Positions 6,178-6,732 of a DNA stretch of 6,732 nucleotides are shown in pieces. Location of the stretch: the NCBI GenBank assembly GCA_900763965.1, contig CAAFMG010000035.1, positions 1 through 6,732 of the forward strand, written 5' to 3'. This DNA comes from an uncultured Oscillospiraceae bacterium (GTDB taxonomy: Bacteria > Bacillota > Clostridia > Oscillospirales > Oscillospiraceae). A program made the translations under genes and the position numbers. Every line of letters begins with the position of its first letter. Positions within the stretch are counted from its first letter, which is position 1. The notes beneath the pieces are model-generated. The model did not search any database and was not told the DNA's origin. It saw only the letters and a list, made by a program, of their open reading frames with translations.

Positions 6178-6235
6178 CAGTCTTTGGGGGGTAAATACTT
6201 CTTTTGCCCCCAGTTTATACAAAGGGGGTGATCAC
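6146..6235 (+). promoter_or_regulatory. Toxin mRNA leader with sequestered Shine-Dalgarno sequence
   Basis: The leader holds alternating tracts: C6 (6173-6178), G6 (6186-6191), C5 (6207-6211) and G5 (6224-6228). C6 with G6 forms a 6-bp hairpin with a 7-base loop, and C5 with G5 a 5-bp hairpin with a 12-base loop. The G5 tract is the core of the ribosome binding site AAGGGGGTGATC (6222-6233), which differs at only one position from the full anti-Shine-Dalgarno complement AAGGAGGTGATC. The alternative pairing G6 with C5 would free the binding site. This is consistent with translation controlled by RNA folding; the switch is inferred, not shown. Confidence 0.55.
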
Positions 6236-6331
6236 ATGGTTACATGGCCGGATCTCATTGAGTTCTGCACATTCCTTGTGGTTTTGATCTCCCTGATTCT
6301 TGGGATCGTAGATCATAAAAATAAGAAGTAA
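6236..6331 (+). CDS. Small holin-like membrane toxin, type I toxin-antitoxin candidate
   Basis: A 31-residue peptide beginning MVTWPDLIEF. A hydrophobic segment spans about residues 7-25 (ending VLISLILGIV) and the tail is short and charged (DHKNKK). This is the layout of the Firmicute putative holin-like toxins and of type I toxins such as TxpA, BsrG and Fst: one transmembrane helix plus a lysine-rich end, killing or depolarising the cell when overproduced. Support comes mainly from context: a very long Shine-Dalgarno sequence 2 bases before ATG, a folded leader, and a convergent antisense RNA covering the 3' end. The open frame extends upstream without a stop, but there is no other ribosome binding site and it would read through a terminator, so ATG 6236 is chosen. 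Too short for certainty from sequence alone. Confidence 0.7.
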   Translation: MVTWPDLIEFCTFLVVLISLILGIVDHKNKK

Positions 6332-6364
6332 CCGCCACCCTTCCACAGAAAGCGGTTACTTCTT
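6323..6364 (-). terminator. Terminator of the antisense RNA, possibly shared with the toxin mRNA
   Basis: AAGAAGTAACCGC (6323-6335) pairs perfectly with 6352-6364 over 13 bp, with a 16-base loop. On the minus strand it is followed by ATTTTTATG, a reasonable U-run. On the plus strand no U-run follows the stem, though the 3' arm is U-rich, so two-way termination is possible. The toxin stop codon (6329-6331) lies inside the stem. Confidence 0.7.
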
Positions 6365-6376
6365 AACCTAACATGT

Positions 6377-6401
6377 GGGGGACCGCCATACTGGTAGTAC
6401 C
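6377..6401 (-). repeat. Right arm of inverted repeat flanking the toxin gene
   Basis: Read on the minus strand this is GGTACTACCAGTA, one T, then GGCGGTCCCCC, matching the left arm at 6146-6177 in both blocks (13 and 11 bp, no mismatch). It starts a few bases after the predicted start of the antisense RNA. Confidence 0.8.
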
Positions 6402-6414
6402 CTTTTGTACTTAT

Positions 6415-6443
6415 AGTATACCGCACCCGCCCCAGTTTGTCAA
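6415..6443 (-). promoter_or_regulatory. Strong promoter of the antisense RNA
   Basis: On the minus strand TTGACA (6443-6438, perfect consensus) and TATACT (6420-6415, one base off) are separated by exactly 17 bases. This is the best promoter in the window, and it reads back toward the toxin gene. The predicted start is near 6408. Confidence 0.85.
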
Positions 6444-6478
6444 CCGAGCTGCTGATTGCTGGAACGGTTTTTGTTTTT
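6442..6478 (+). terminator. Possible plus-strand terminator beyond the toxin module
   Basis: AACCG (6442-6446) pairs with CGGTT (6465-6469), and AGC (6447-6449) with GCT (6458-6460) after a 4-base bulge, followed by TTTTTGTTTTT (6468-6478). The stem is imperfect. If it is the real toxin mRNA end, the transcript is about 330 bases and includes both inverted-repeat arms. Confidence 0.4.
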
Positions 6479-6510
6479 GGTATCTTCCGGAGTTCGGCAT
6501 GGTTTCATTC

Positions 6511-6530
6511 GGCGTTAGCCCAATAACGCC
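6511..6530. repeat. 7-bp perfect hairpin downstream of the tRNA terminator
   Basis: GGCGTTA (6511-6517) pairs with TAACGCC (6524-6530), with a 6-base loop. No U-run follows in either direction and its role is unknown. Bases 6479-6546 otherwise hold nothing recognisable. Confidence 0.4.
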
Positions 6531-6554
6531 CCACGCATAGTAAAAAGGCAAAAG

Positions 6555-6585
6555 AAAAGCCCACCCCTATTGGAGCGAGCTTTTT
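6555..6585 (-). terminator. Intrinsic terminator of the tRNA operon
   Basis: On the minus strand, GCTCGCTCC (6580-6572) pairs with GGGGTGGGC (6567-6559) through 9 bp including G-U pairs, with a 4-base loop, flanked by AAAAA before and TTTTCTTTT after. It starts a few bases after the tRNA-Glu CCA end. Confidence 0.85.
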
Positions 6586-6591
6586 CTTTCG

Positions 6592-6666
6592 TGGTGACCC
6601 GTACGGGAATCGAACCCATGTTACCGCCGTGAAAGGGCGGTGTCTTAACCGCTTGACCAACGGGCC
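6592..6666 (-). tRNA. tRNA-Glu (anticodon TTC)
   Basis: Minus-strand acceptor GGCCCGT pairs with ACGGGTC (one G-U pair), followed by discriminator A and an encoded CCA (6594-6592). The anticodon arm is CCGCC-CTTTCAC-GGCGG, giving TTC for glutamate. The T arm is ATGGG-TTCGAAT-CCCGT. The segment from the anticodon arm through the variable loop is nearly identical to E. coli tRNA-Glu as I recall it. The D stem is short, with one mismatch. It is transcribed after tRNA-Met with no spacer. Confidence 0.97.
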
Positions 6667-6732
6667 TGGTAGCGGCAATCTGATTCGAACAGATGACATA
6701 CCGGGTATGAACCGGCTACTCTACCAACTGAG
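6667..6732 (-). tRNA. tRNA-Met (anticodon CAT), 5' end outside the window
   Basis: The anticodon arm is GCCGG-TTCATAC-CCGGT, giving CAT. The T arm is ATCTG-TTCGAAT-CAGAT and the 3' acceptor strand TGCCGCT, then A and encoded CCA (6669-6667). The D-arm start CTCAGTTGG is at the window edge, so about 10 bases of the 5' end, including the acceptor strand, are missing. The anticodon stem lacks the three G-C pairs of initiator tRNA, so elongator Met is likely; a CAT tRNA-Ile with lysidine cannot be fully excluded. Confidence 0.9.

Larger units (their letters stand above)
6316..6408 (-). ncRNA. Candidate antisense antitoxin RNA, about 93 bases
   Basis: A near-consensus minus-strand promoter predicts a start near 6408, and a 13-bp hairpin with a U-run ends near 6316. 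No open frame of note lies between. The RNA is complementary to the last ~16 bases of the toxin gene and to its 3' region, like RatA facing TxpA in B. subtilis. Its 5' part (GGTACTACCAGTA, then GGCGGTCCCCC) repeats the toxin mRNA leader, and its C5 tract could also pair with the G-tracts of that leader. Ends are predicted only. Confidence 0.6.

Noticed and set aside
5567..6331. Long plus-strand frame that ends in the toxin peptide, suggesting a 254-residue fusion
   Set aside because: It runs out of frame through the glycoside-hydrolase-like gene, through a 15-bp-stem terminator, and is Pro/Arg/Ser-rich noise until ATG 6236, where a near-perfect ribosome binding site appears.
6146..6401. MITE or insertion-sequence ends flanking the toxin
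   Set aside because: The inverted arms could be terminal repeats, but I find no target-site duplication directly outside them, and their positions relative to both promoters fit regulation better. Not excluded without a genome-wide copy search.
6479..6546. 5S rRNA fragment (a minus-strand stretch recalls ATGCCGAAC of 5S rRNA)
   Set aside because: Only a short chance-like match; the surrounding sequence lacks the length and pairing of 5S rRNA.

Overview
The window looks like a chromosomal segment of a fairly GC-rich, low-redundancy Firmicute, most likely a gut clostridium of the Oscillospiraceae/Ruminococcaceae type. The reasons are the gene content (Lgt, a YfmF/YfmH-type M16 pair, PrmA), strong AGGAGG ribosome binding sites, sigma-A-type promoters, tRNA genes with encoded CCA ends, and a tiny Firmicute-style holin-like toxin. 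The species cannot be named from the sequence.

Layout. Bases 1-200 hold no gene but carry four perfect inverted repeats; the two nearest lgt probably terminate its operon. On the minus strand, 3637 down to 201 is one tightly packed operon: an M16 peptidase-like subunit without a zinc site (YfmF type), an M16 peptidase with HxxEH (YfmH type), and lgt. The first two genes overlap by ATGA, and the yfmH stop abuts the lgt start. A divergent intergenic region (3638-3873) carries a promoter for each direction. On the plus strand follow prmA (ribosomal protein L11 methyltransferase) and, 21 bases later, a membrane-anchored glycoside-hydrolase-like protein. A 15-bp-stem terminator closes this operon.

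The most interesting part is 6065-6480. It appears to be a type I toxin-antitoxin module: a 31-residue single-pass membrane peptide with an exceptionally long Shine-Dalgarno sequence inside a C-tract/G-tract leader, facing a convergent short antisense RNA. The antisense RNA has a near-consensus promoter (TTGACA, 17 bases, TATACT) and a 13-bp-stem terminator that contains the toxin stop codon. Both RNAs are predicted to begin with nearly the same 5' sequence, because an inverted repeat (13 + 11 bp matched) sits just at or after both start sites. The window ends with two minus-strand tRNA genes, tRNA-Met(CAT) (cut by the window end) directly followed by tRNA-Glu(TTC), then a terminator.

Functionally, the large genes are housekeeping: envelope lipoprotein lipidation (Lgt), a peptidase pair linked by family name to EF-P modification, ribosomal protein methylation (PrmA), and probably a surface carbohydrate-active or wall-related protein. 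The toxin module is the only accessory-looking element and lies between two housekeeping transcription units.
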